Shown here: positions 54,793 through 64,000 of the stretch, in pieces | Numbering within the stretch: position 1 is the first letter of the stretch | Layout: each line of letters opens with the position of its first letter | Assembly: GCF_014645515.1 (NCBI RefSeq) | Contig: NZ_BMLW01000012.1 | Coordinates: 139,529 to 203,528, forward strand | Origin: Oceanobacillus neutriphilus | Lineage (GTDB): Bacteria > Bacillota > Bacilli > Bacillales > Amphibacillaceae | Direction of reading: 5' to 3' | DNA: 64,000 nt | Position numbers and translations under genes: made by a program | Notes under the pieces: generated by a model | What the model was told of the DNA's origin: nothing | What the model saw: only the letters and a program-made list of their open reading frames with translations | Databases searched by the model: none

Positions 54793-55418
54793 ACTCAACT
54801 TTCGCACCTAAGAATAAACATTGCTGAGCATGTTTACCATGCAACACAAAAATTTGTTCTGTCAGATCTGCCTTTTATTTGTTCAGTTATTTCAGTATAG
54901 AACATCCTGCTAGCGGAGGCGGACCGTTTTGACTCCTGAAAGAAAAGCGGAAAGCGTCGTTTAAAAACGTAACAACTGGACCGAAGCAACTGAGATAAAG
55001 GAATCATGCCCCTTTAGGGGTATGCCGACGTTAGGTTTCAGCCTGCTTTTAGTCGGCCTTCCTTTACTTTAACGGATGATGACTTTCACCCGCGGGGCAT
55101 AAGCGCGACTTTAGCTCTGTCTGCGCCTGACGGCTTGCCAGTCACTAAGTCTTCTTTATCGTAGGGCGCTGTCGGGAAGTTGTCTAGTTTTTGACGCTTG
55201 TAGCTGAAGAGCGTGCCCCTAGGCAGGCTAAGGTCGCAACGTCCTGGGGTTGCGATTACTCACCCCATCGAAAAGAGTTGTACGTCGAAAGCAAAACGGT
55301 CCGCCGCAGCGGTCGCTTTACACTTTACCTTCTATCTTTGTCAACAGATATATGGAAGAGATGATCAACCCCTGTTTCTATGGATAGGAAGTTTCTTTTT
55401 AAAGTGCGAAAGTTGAGT
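54793..55418. repeat. Long non-coding repeat, copy B (626 bp, intact ends)
   Basis: Terminal inverted repeats AACTCAACTTTCGCAC (54792-54807) and its complement (55404-55419) bound the element, and TTATA stands on both sides (54788-54792 and 55419-55423) as an apparent 5-bp target duplication. Inside, GGCGGACCGTTTTG (54918-54931) is perfectly complementary to 55292-55305 and could close a 388-nt structure. Copy B has its own module at 55006-55070 with CCCC/GGGG and GCCGAC/GTCGGC hairpins and lacks two blocks of copy A. The 67-codon frame at 55213-55416 has no ribosome binding site. It lies between def and ykyA. Strand is arbitrary. Confidence 0.85.
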
Positions 55419-55647
55419 TTATAACACATTAAAAATTTATGTTAGACAAGTCTGTTGATTATAGTAACACATATTTGAATTAATGATATTTCATATTATA
55501 AAATCAGGAGGAGAAGATGTAAAAGCTTTTACTCTTTTCTTCCCTGACTCTTAATGAGTATGTTACAATTTTAATCATGTATAGTCGAAGGATTTAAATG
55601 GACAACCAAGAAGTAAAAAAAGAAATGTACATATTGGAGGTTTTTTT

Positions 55648-56319
55648 GTGTCAAAAAAGGTTTATATGTTTGCAATCATTATTTCATCTATATTGTTAAT
55701 TACGGCATGCAGTAGTAAATCTTCTGAAGAAAAAATACATGACCATTTGGAAGAAGCGATTAATTTAGAAGAAGATTATGAAACGCTTCAAGGTGAAATT
55801 GAAGAACTTGAATTACAAGAAAAAGAAATATTTAATCAGATTGTGGATCTTGATATGGATCAATTTGATCAAATTCAAGAATTATCGCAGGATGCAATTT
55901 CTCTTTCTGATCAGAAGAAGGATAAGCTGGGTGAAGAAAGGGAAAGTATAGAAGCATCAGAGGAAGAGTTTGTCCAGGTTGAATCTATTATTACTGATTT
56001 AGAAGATGAAAATGTAAAGCAGGATGCAGAAGAAATGTTTGAAATTATGACAAACCGGTATGAAACATATTATGATTTAAATGATACTTATCAAACTTCT
56101 GTAGAGCAGGAGAAAGAGTTATATGAAATGCTGCAGTTAGAAGAACTTGAACAGGAAGAAGTAACCAGTCATTTAGAGGCTTTAAATGAAAATTATGAGA
56201 CAATTATTTCATTAAATGAAGAGTTTAATCAATTGACAGCTGAGTACAATGAAGCAAAACGTACATTTTATGAAGCTTCTGATTTGAATGTGACCTATGA
56301 AGACGAAACAGATGAATAA
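55648..56319 (+). CDS. ykyA: YkyA-like cell-wall-binding lipoprotein
   Basis: 223 residues starting GTG at 55648 after TTGGAGG. A lipoprotein signal with lipobox ITACSS (Cys about 21) is followed by an almost continuous, very acidic coiled coil (Glu/Asp/Leu-rich, about 30-215). YkyA precedes pdhA in B. subtilis in the same orientation. It is an exported lipoprotein of unknown role. A very strong terminator separates it from pdhABCD. Confidence 0.88.
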   Translation: MSKKVYMFAIIISSILLITACSSKSSEEKIHDHLEEAINLEEDYETLQGEIEELELQEKEIFNQIVDLDMDQFDQIQELSQDAISLSDQKKDKLGEERESIEASEEEFVQVESIITDLEDENVKQDAEEMFEIMTNRYETYYDLNDTYQTSVEQEKELYEMLQLEELEQEEVTSHLEALNENYETIISLNEEFNQLTAEYNEAKRTFYEASDLNVTYEDETDE

Positions 56320-56331
56320 GCAAAATGATAA

Positions 56332-56372
56332 GACACCCTATACCGTTGCAATAACGGTATAGGGTGTCTTTC
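56332..56372 (+). terminator. Terminator of ykyA
   Basis: GACACCCTATACCGTT (56332-56347) pairs perfectly with AACGGTATAGGGTGTC around GCAAT, followed by TTTCTT. Confidence 0.9.
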
Positions 56373-57853
<1,481 letters not shown>

Positions 57854-57856
57854 ATC

Positions 57857-58834
57857 ATGGCACAAATGACAATGATTCAAGCAATCACTGATGCAATGCG
57901 CGTAGAATTGAAAAATGACGAAAACGTGCTTGTATTTGGTGAAGATGTTGGGCAAAATGGTGGAGTTTTCCGTGCTACGGAAGGTCTTCAAGATGAATTC
58001 GGCGAAGATCGTGTATTTGATACACCGCTTGCTGAATCAGGGATTGGCGGTTTAGCCATCGGTTTAGCAATGGAAGGATTTCGTCCGGTTCCGGAAATCC
58101 AGTTTTTCGGCTTCGTTTTTGAGGTAATGGATTCTATCAGTGGTCAAATGGCCCGCTTGCGTTATCGTTCTGGCGGCCATTATAATGCGCCGATTACTGT
58201 TCGTGCTCCATTTGGCGGCGGAGTTCACACACCTGAATTACACGCAGATTCCTTAGAAGGACTTATCGCTCAACAACCAGGTGTAAAAGTAGTTATTCCT
58301 TCTACACCATATGAAGCAAAAGGTTTACTAATCTCTGCAATTCGTGATAATGATCCAGTTGTATTCTTAGAGCATATGAAATTATACCGCTCTTTCCGCG
58401 GCGAAGTTCCGGAAGATGCCTATACAGTTGAAATTGGAAAAGCTGATGTAAAACGTGAAGGATCTGACGTAACATTACTTGCTTATGGAGCAATGGTTCA
58501 TTCTTCATTAAAAGCAGCTGAAGAATTAGAAAAAGACGGTATTTCTGCTGAAGTAATTGACTTACGTACAGTTTCCCCGGTTGATTATGAAACTATCTTG
58601 GAATCTGTTAAGAAAACAAATCGCGTTGTCTTTGTTCAAGAAGCACAACGTCAAGCTGGTATTGCTGGACAAGTTATTTCCGAAGTCCAGGAAAGAGCAA
58701 TTTTACATTTAGAAGCTCCTATTCTTCGTGTTACTGCACCAGACACAGTTTATGCATTCTCTGATGCAGAAGAAGTTTGGTTACCTGATCATAAAGACAT
58801 TATTGAAAGAGTAAACGAAGTAATTAATTTCTAA
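57857..58834 (+). CDS. pdhB: Pyruvate dehydrogenase E1 beta subunit
   Basis: 325 residues of the transketolase pyrimidine-binding domain type. [16 protein letters not shown] lies near residues 25-40 and [25 protein letters not shown] in the middle contributes thiamin binding. The C-terminal transketolase-C domain (about 200-320) completes it. The ATG follows the pdhA stop by 3 bp with GGAG inside pdhA (AAGGAGTCG). Partner of PdhA in the E1 tetramer. Confidence 0.98.
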   Translation: MAQMTMIQAITDAMRVELKNDENVLVFGEDVGQNGGVFRATEGLQDEFGEDRVFDTPLAESGIGGLAIGLAMEGFRPVPEIQFFGFVFEVMDSISGQMARLRYRSGGHYNAPITVRAPFGGGVHTPELHADSLEGLIAQQPGVKVVIPSTPYEAKGLLISAIRDNDPVVFLEHMKLYRSFRGEVPEDAYTVEIGKADVKREGSDVTLLAYGAMVHSSLKAAEELEKDGISAEVIDLRTVSPVDYETILESVKKTNRVVFVQEAQRQAGIAGQVISEVQERAILHLEAPILRVTAPDTVYAFSDAEEVWLPDHKDIIERVNEVINF

Positions 58835-58853
58835 ATTTTAGGAGGACAAATTC

Positions 58854-60137
58854 ATGGCATTTAATTTTAAATTACCTGATATCGGTGAAGGAATTCACGA
58901 AGGCGAACTTGTTAAATGGTTTGTTAAAGAAGGCGACGAAGTAAAAGAAGACGACGTGCTTTGTGAAATTCAAAATGACAAATCTGTCGTTGAAATTCCG
59001 TCTCAAGTTGACGGGAAAGTTACTAAAATCCATGTAGCAGAAGGTGAAGTTGCAATTGTAGGTGATACATTGATTTCATTTGATGCTGAAGGATATGACG
59101 ATGAGGAAGAGGAAGAAACAAAATCTGAAGATACTTCTTCTGAATCTAAAGAAGAAAAAACAGATGACAGTGCTGCAGAAAAATCAGAGGATACAGATCA
59201 ATCTTCTGATGATAAGCGTGTTATTGCAATGCCTTCTGTCCGTAAATTTGCACGTGAAAATGATGTGAATATTAAAGATGTACAAGGCTCTGGTAAAAAT
59301 GGCCGTATTACAAAAGAAGATGTGGAAAACTTCTTGAGTGGAGACCAGCCTAAAGCTTCTTCTGATGCTGCAGAAGCTGGAGAAACGAAAGAAACTGCAA
59401 CTTCTAAAGATGCAACAGCTGCTCCGCAAGGTCAGTATCCGGAAACTCGTGAGAAAATGACGGCAATGCGTAAAGCAATTGCAAAATCAATGGTCAACTC
59501 TAAATCGAAAGCTCCACACGTAACATTGATGGATGAAGTAGATGTAACAGAATTAGTAGCACACCGTAAGAAATTCAAAGCTGTTGCTGCAGAACAGGAA
59601 ATTAAGTTGACTTATTTACCTTATGTAGTTAAAGCATTGGTTTCTGCAACCAAGAAATTCCCGATTTTTAACTCTTACATCGATGAGGAAACAGATGAAA
59701 TTGTACAAAAACATTACTACAATATCGGAATTGCTGCAGATACAGAGCGTGGACTTTTAGTTCCTGTTGTGAAGGATGCAGATAAAAAATCTATCTTCCA
59801 AATCTCCAGCGAAATTAATGAATTGGCAGTTAAAGCTAGAGATGGTAAACTAAAACCAGACGAAATGAAAGGTGCTTCCAATACGATTTCTAATATTGGT
59901 TCAGCTGGTGGTCAATGGTTTACTCCAGTATTAAACTACCCTGAAGCAGCTATTCTTGGAATTGGTCGTATTGCAGAAAAACCTGTTGTTCGTGATGGTG
60001 AAATCGTAGTGGCTCCAGTTCTTGCTGTATCCCTAAGCTTTGATCATCGTATCGTTGATGGTGCAACTGCTCAAAATGCGTTGAACCAAATCAAACGTTT
60101 ATTGAATGACCCACAATTAATTATGATGGAGGCGTAA
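58854..60137 (+). CDS. pdhC: Dihydrolipoamide acetyltransferase (E2)
   Basis: 427 residues: one lipoyl domain (about 1-78, lipoylated Lys in [12 protein letters not shown]), a long acidic Glu/Ser/Asp linker (about 80-120), the peripheral-subunit-binding domain (about 125-160; [22 protein letters not shown] in part), an Ala/Thr linker and the catalytic domain with DHRIVDGA (about 395-402) holding the active His. Transfers acetyl to CoA and forms the complex core. AGGAGGAC site upstream; pdhD follows after 3 bp. Confidence 0.98.
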   Translation: MAFNFKLPDIGEGIHEGELVKWFVKEGDEVKEDDVLCEIQNDKSVVEIPSQVDGKVTKIHVAEGEVAIVGDTLISFDAEGYDDEEEEETKSEDTSSESKEEKTDDSAAEKSEDTDQSSDDKRVIAMPSVRKFARENDVNIKDVQGSGKNGRITKEDVENFLSGDQPKASSDAAEAGETKETATSKDATAAPQGQYPETREKMTAMRKAIAKSMVNSKSKAPHVTLMDEVDVTELVAHRKKFKAVAAEQEIKLTYLPYVVKALVSATKKFPIFNSYIDEETDEIVQKHYYNIGIAADTERGLLVPVVKDADKKSIFQISSEINELAVKARDGKLKPDEMKGASNTISNIGSAGGQWFTPVLNYPEAAILGIGRIAEKPVVRDGEIVVAPVLAVSLSFDHRIVDGATAQNALNQIKRLLNDPQLIMMEA

Positions 60138-60140
60138 GTC

Positions 60141-61547
60141 ATGGTAGTAGGAGATTTCCCGGTAGAAGTAGATACACTTGTCGTTGGTGCTGGTCCAGGA
60201 GGCTATGTTGCAGCAATTCGTGCAGCACAGCTGGGACAAAAGGTTACAATCGTTGATAAAGGTGAATTGGGCGGTGTTTGTTTAAACGTTGGATGTATTC
60301 CTTCTAAAGCGCTTATTGAAGCAGGACACAAATATCAGAATGCTAAAGGCTCTGAGGACTTAGGTATTACAACAGAAAAAGTAAACCTTGACTTTTCTAA
60401 AGTGCAAGAATGGAAAGGCTCTGTTGTAAACAAACTTACTTCTGGTGTTCAAGGACTATTAAAAGGAAATAAAGTTGATATTGTAAAAGGTGAAGCTTAC
60501 TTCGTTGATGAGCATACTGTAAAAGTTGCTGATGATAAAAGCTCTCAGACTTATAAATTTAACAATTGTATTATTGCTACTGGTTCTTCACCAATTGAAA
60601 TTCCTTCTTTCAAATTCTCTGAAAGAGTATTGGATTCTACAGGTGCATTGAACCTTACTGAAGTTCCTGAGAAATTGGTTGTTATTGGTTCTGGTTATGT
60701 TGGAACAGAGCTTGGTACAGCTTATGCAAACTTTGGCACAGAAGTAACGTTCTTAGAAGGCGCGAAAGATATTCTTGGCGGATTTGAAAAGCAAATGACA
60801 CAGGTCGTTAAAAAAGCTTTGGATAAAAAAGGCGCTAAAATTGTTACAGAAGCGATGGCTAAAGGTGCGGAAGAAACAAAAGACGGTGTAAAAGTAACTT
60901 ATGAAGCAAAGGGTAAAGAGGAAGTAGTTGAAGCAGACTACGTGCTTGTTACAGTAGGCCGCCGTCCAAACACTGAAGAATTAGGATTAGAACAAGTCGG
61001 CATTGAAAAAGATGACAGAGGTCTGGTTAAAGTTGATAACCAGGGAAGAACTTCTGTAAGCAACATCTTTGCAATTGGTGATATCGTTCCAGGTCCGGCA
61101 CTTGCTCACAAAGCATCTTATGAAGCTAAAATTGCAGCAGAAGCAATCAGCGGTGAAAAAGTAGCAATTGACTACAATGCAATTCCGGCAGTAGCATTTA
61201 CTGAACCTGAATTAGCAACTGTAGGTCTTTCTGAACAAGCTGCTAAAGATGCAGGCTATGATGTAAAAGCAGCGAAATTCCCATTTGCTGCAAATGGACG
61301 TGCATTATCATTAAATACATCAGAAGGCTTCGTGAAGTTAGTTACCCGCAAAGAAGATGGTCTTATCATCGGCGGCCAGATTGCTGGTCCAAATGCGAGT
61401 GATATGATTTCTGAAATCGGGCTGGCTATCGAAGCTGGTATGACAGCAGAAGATATTGCATTAACTATTCACGCTCACCCAACATTAGGTGAGATTACAA
61501 TGGAAGCTGCAGAAGTTGGATTAGGTACGCCGATCCATACAATGTAA
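60141..61547 (+). CDS. pdhD: Dihydrolipoamide dehydrogenase (E3)
   Basis: 468 residues. FAD motif [10 protein letters not shown] (about 16-25), the redox disulfide [14 protein letters not shown] (about 43-56), NAD motif [14 protein letters not shown] (about 182-195), and the C-terminal HAHPTLGE with the catalytic His-Glu pair (about 447-454). It reoxidises the E2 dihydrolipoyl arm, making NADH, and may also serve other 2-oxoacid complexes. Last gene of the operon with a strong bidirectional terminator. Confidence 0.98.
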   Translation: MVVGDFPVEVDTLVVGAGPGGYVAAIRAAQLGQKVTIVDKGELGGVCLNVGCIPSKALIEAGHKYQNAKGSEDLGITTEKVNLDFSKVQEWKGSVVNKLTSGVQGLLKGNKVDIVKGEAYFVDEHTVKVADDKSSQTYKFNNCIIATGSSPIEIPSFKFSERVLDSTGALNLTEVPEKLVVIGSGYVGTELGTAYANFGTEVTFLEGAKDILGGFEKQMTQVVKKALDKKGAKIVTEAMAKGAEETKDGVKVTYEAKGKEEVVEADYVLVTVGRRPNTEELGLEQVGIEKDDRGLVKVDNQGRTSVSNIFAIGDIVPGPALAHKASYEAKIAAEAISGEKVAIDYNAIPAVAFTEPELATVGLSEQAAKDAGYDVKAAKFPFAANGRALSLNTSEGFVKLVTRKEDGLIIGGQIAGPNASDMISEIGLAIEAGMTAEDIALTIHAHPTLGEITMEAAEVGLGTPIHTM

Positions 61548-61551
61548 TTTA

Positions 61552-61594
61552 AAAAAAGACATGCCCCGGATTTATTCGGGGCATGTCTTTTTTA
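61552..61594. terminator. Bidirectional terminator after pdhD
   Basis: AAAAAGACATGCCCCG (61553-61568) and CGGGGCATGTCTTTTT (61577-61592) form a perfect 16-bp stem with A- and T-runs on both sides, serving pdhD and the convergent lipoprotein gene. Confidence 0.92.
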
Positions 61595-61972
61595 ATATAT
61601 AATTTGATTACTTGTATCTACAATAGACTCTAATGTATCCATGATCTGCCCGCGTGACATTGCATTTTCAACTGAAAAAACAACTGATTCATCTTTGAGT
61701 AAGTAAAAACTATTTGTACTTAAAGTGTAATCCGCCGGTAAATCCTGACTGCCCATTGTACGTTTTTCAGGATTGGAAAGCTCTTTTGGATACTTTGCCT
61801 TCAAATCAATAAATGTATTCATATAGCTATCATTATCATCATCTGGAGGAACATATATAACCTGATAATCCGTAAATTGAAATTCGATTACTTGTATCTC
61901 CTCTTCCGATTGGCAACTATTTAATATAGGGATGATCGTAAATAATAGTAGAATGATACTAAATTTCTTCAT
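61592..61972 (-). CDS. Small lipoprotein of unknown function (126 aa)
   Basis: 126 residues from the ATG at 61972, behind AGAGGTGGG; the frame reaching 62047 has no good start. A signal peptide MKKFSIILLLFTIIPILNSC gives a lipobox with Cys 20. The mature part is hydrophilic (SEEEIQVIEFQFTDYQVIYV then LKAKYPKELSNPEKRTMGSQ). I do not recognise the family. It is alone; its stop lies in the pdhD terminator. Confidence 0.72.
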   Translation of the reverse strand: MKKFSIILLLFTIIPILNSCQSEEEIQVIEFQFTDYQVIYVPPDDDNDSYMNTFIDLKAKYPKELSNPEKRTMGSQDLPADYTLSTNSFYLLKDESVVFSVENAMSRGQIMDTLESIVDTSNQIIY

Positions 61973-62203
61973 TCTATCCCACCTCTTCCAGAAAATAAAA
62001 CAAGTATCTACCTTTTTTATTTTCATACGATATACATAGCTTAACAAATATATTTTATGAATTTGCAGATGTTATAAAATAGTAAAGAAAATGATATTAG
62101 AGTAACATTCAATTGTAGCAAAGTGTAATACTTTAAAAGAAAAGTAATGAAAAATAGATTTTTTATGGTGATAAATATTTTGTCGAAGAAAGATTGTAAA
62201 TAT

Positions 62204-62253
62204 AAAAGCTCTCCTTAAGTATAATGTGACTCTATACTTAAGAAGAGCTTTTT
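62204..62253. terminator. Bidirectional terminator upstream of the BCCT 3' end
   Basis: AAAAGCTCT and TTAAGTATA on one side pair with TATACTTAA and AGAGCTTTT on the other. It lies about 65-115 bp beyond the BCCT stop on the minus strand and is its likely terminator. The rest of 61973-62203 shows no gene. Confidence 0.75.
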
Positions 62254-62319
62254 AGTTAAATTCATTCGGATACACCTGAATTGAAATGTGTTTTCTTTTC
62301 AAATCAACATTCTTTTAAA

Positions 62320-63945
62320 TTAAAATTCGTTTTTGTATTCTTCGTCCGCGTCAGGAAGTGTTTTCTCAAATCCTTCTTTCATTTTCCTGATTTCTTTTTT
62401 CTGTCTTTCGCGGAATTCTGGATCATATCTGCGCTGTCTTGCTTCCAAGGTCAAAATTTTATGCTCGCTTTTCAATGCTTTCAAGAGAGAATAGCACATA
62501 AAGATCATTAAAATAGCGAATGGGAATGCTGCAATCAACATGGCCATTTCAAGTGCGCTTAATCCGCCAGACCATAGTAGAACGGAAGCGATAGCTGCTA
62601 AAATTAATCCCCAGATAACCTTTATCCCCATGCCGGGATTTAATTTACCGCCTGTTGTAAGCATACCAAGCACAAAAGTCCCGGAATCGGCAGAAGTGAT
62701 AAAGAAGCATGAAACTAAGATAACACCGATACCGATGATAACAGAAGCCATTGGCATAGACTCAAGAAAAGCAAATAAAGCAACTTCATTGCCCAGTTCA
62801 TTCATTAATTGATGAATCATACCGCCTTGAGCTATATCCATTTCAAGTCCTGCAACACCGAAAATAGAGAACCAGATAGCACTGAATACTACTGGCACAG
62901 CAGTTACCCCGATAACAAATTCACGAATTGTTCTTCCCCTGGAAACTCTGGCAATAAAGGTTCCAACAAACGGAGACCAGCCAATCCACCATGCCCAATA
63001 AAATAGTGTCCAGTCATTCAGGAATTCTCTGTCTCCTTCAAAAGCATTGGTACCTAACGTCATACTCGGCAGATTCTGTAGATAATTCCCCAATGTTGTT
63101 GTGAATGTTTCAATCATCTGTGTAGAAGAGCCAAGGATGAAAACAAAAACCATTAACCCAATAGCAAGAACTACGTTAGTCCAGCTCAGATAACGAATAC
63201 CTTTATTTATACCTGTTGTAGCAGAAAGCATAAATAAAGCTGTGATAACAAAAATGACAATCAAATTGGTTGTAAAATTATTTGGAATACCCTCAAATGT
63301 AAAATTCAACCCGGCTGTAATCTGTGTTGCACCGAGCCCGAGGGAGGTTGCAATACCAAATACAGTAGCAAAAACAGCTAATGTATCAATTGCAATACCC
63401 AGCCCGCCTTTTGCACGATCCCCAATCAATGGTGCAAAAACAGAACTGATTAATGCAGGGGAACGATGCCGGAATTTAAAATAAGCCAATGCCAATGCAA
63501 GCACTGCATATACAGACCATGGATGAAATCCCCAATGGAATAAAGTGTATTGCATAGATTGTTCTGCTGCCGCTAATGTCTCCGGTTCAGCAGAAGGGGG
63601 AGAATAATAATGAGTTATGGGTTCTGTGACGCCATAGAATACAAGGCCGACACCCATACCCGCGGTAAATAAAAACGCAAACCAGGTAAAATAACTATAT
63701 TCCGGCTTTTCATCAGGCTTACCTAATTTAATTTTTCCATAAGGTCCAAAGACAAGAAAGAGTGCAACCAGGATGAAACCTGTTGTAACCAGCATATAAA
63801 ACCAGCCGAATGTGTTTGAAATAAAACCATCAATAATTCCTAAGACATATTCGACATTTGCAGGGAAGAATGTTCCCCAAATAAGAAATACAAGTATCAA
63901 TGATATCGATACCCAAAAAACGGGCGTAATTGTTTTTGATTTAAT
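62320..63945 (-). CDS. opuD: BCCT-family osmolyte (glycine betaine/choline-type) transporter
   Basis: 541 residues if initiated at ATT (63943-63945), eight bases after a perfect AAGGAGG (63954-63960); a longer frame from 63993 puts this site inside the gene and has none of its own. Twelve membrane segments are visible. The BCCT signature region reads FYWAWWIGWSPFVGTFIARVSRGRTIREF in part (WAWWIGWSPF, about 315-325), and GMGVGLVFYGVTEP (about 95-108) forms the Gly-rich helix of the substrate site. It imports compatible solutes with Na+. A charged C-terminal tail (about 490-541) could sense osmotic stress, as in BetP. Choline versus betaine specificity is not readable. Confidence 0.92.
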   Translation of the reverse strand: MKSKTITPVFWVSISLILVFLIWGTFFPANVEYVLGIIDGFISNTFGWFYMLVTTGFILVALFLVFGPYGKIKLGKPDEKPEYSYFTWFAFLFTAGMGVGLVFYGVTEPITHYYSPPSAEPETLAAAEQSMQYTLFHWGFHPWSVYAVLALALAYFKFRHRSPALISSVFAPLIGDRAKGGLGIAIDTLAVFATVFGIATSLGLGATQITAGLNFTFEGIPNNFTTNLIVIFVITALFMLSATTGINKGIRYLSWTNVVLAIGLMVFVFILGSSTQMIETFTTTLGNYLQNLPSMTLGTNAFEGDREFLNDWTLFYWAWWIGWSPFVGTFIARVSRGRTIREFVIGVTAVPVVFSAIWFSIFGVAGLEMDIAQGGMIHQLMNELGNEVALFAFLESMPMASVIIGIGVILVSCFFITSADSGTFVLGMLTTGGKLNPGMGIKVIWGLILAAIASVLLWSGGLSALEMAMLIAAFPFAILMIFMCYSLLKALKSEHKILTLEARQRRYDPEFRERQKKEIRKMKEGFEKTLPDADEEYKNEF

Positions 63946-64000
63946 AATTATGACCTCCTTATAACGTAAGTAATATAAGCTAAGCATCGTCACTATCTTC

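Noticed and set aside
55213..55416. 67-codon plus-strand frame inside repeat copy B
   Set aside because: No ribosome binding site, arginine/serine-rich odd composition, and the same region in copy A does not keep the frame. I treat the repeat as non-coding.

Overview
The window is a low-GC Gram-positive chromosome from an endospore-forming Bacillaceae. Protein content and gene order point to Oceanobacillus or a close relative. This rests on remembered protein families and B. subtilis synteny, not on a search. Strong AGGAGG-type ribosome binding sites, frequent TTG/GTG starts, a complete set of hairpin-T terminators and spore genes (ytrHI, a spoVA-type operon, a YjcZ-like peptide) all fit. No rRNA, tRNA, CRISPR array, intact transposase or prophage is visible.

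Layout. 1-8.2 kb: end of an unknown gene, a universal stress protein, an M24 peptidase, pspA with a sigma-W-like promoter, a metallo-beta-lactamase-fold hydrolase, ytoI, ytpI, nrnA and ytrIH with a sigma-E-like promoter. 8.3-24.5 kb: the central-metabolism block dnaE, ytsJ (malic enzyme), accDA, pfkA-pyk, a frameshifted fxsA, ytvI and citZ-icd-mdh. 24.6-28.5 kb: an unassigned permease, a 1.0-kb non-coding repeat, a quinone-oxidoreductase-type dehydrogenase and a GNAT fragment. 28.5-32.4 kb: an accessory spore operon (DUF1657, YhcN/YlaJ-type lipoprotein, SpoVAC, SpoVAD, SpoVAEb, DUF1657, DUF421) behind a sigma-G-like promoter. Its gene content matches the mobile spoVA2 type linked to spore heat resistance. 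32.5-45.6 kb: nitroreductase, ywpF, a Ktr potassium channel subunit, small peptides, signal peptidase, patA, ykyB, sco, ykuE, darB, dapH-dapL, a VOC protein and an AraC regulator. 45.6-64 kb: frameshifted ykuV, the YknUV-type ABC pair, ktrC, a methyltransferase, rnjA-rpoY, def, a second copy of the repeat, ykyA, pdhABCD, a lipoprotein and a BCCT osmolyte transporter.

How it works together. The metabolic genes link lower glycolysis (pfkA, pyk, pdhABCD), fatty-acid entry (accDA), the first TCA steps (citZ, icd, mdh) and anaplerotic or NADPH flux (ytsJ). Potassium and c-di-AMP genes (ktrD-like, ktrC, darB) and a BCCT carrier suggest an osmotically active lifestyle. The dapH/dapL pair gives the acetylated lysine and cell-wall pathway.

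The least explained material is non-coding. A 626-bp to ~1.0-kb repeat occurs twice (26.1-27.1 kb and 54.8-55.4 kb). It has 16-bp terminal inverted repeats, an apparent 5-bp target duplication in one copy, a perfect 14-bp internal closing stem, and hairpin modules that differ between copies, one pair showing compensatory changes. There are also IS200/IS605-type right-end relics (one probably retaining a tnpB tail and omega-RNA-like segment beside an orphan LexA box), several tiny palindromic insertion relics, two frameshifted genes, a 28-residue basic amphipathic ORF and a transporter that seems to start at ATT.
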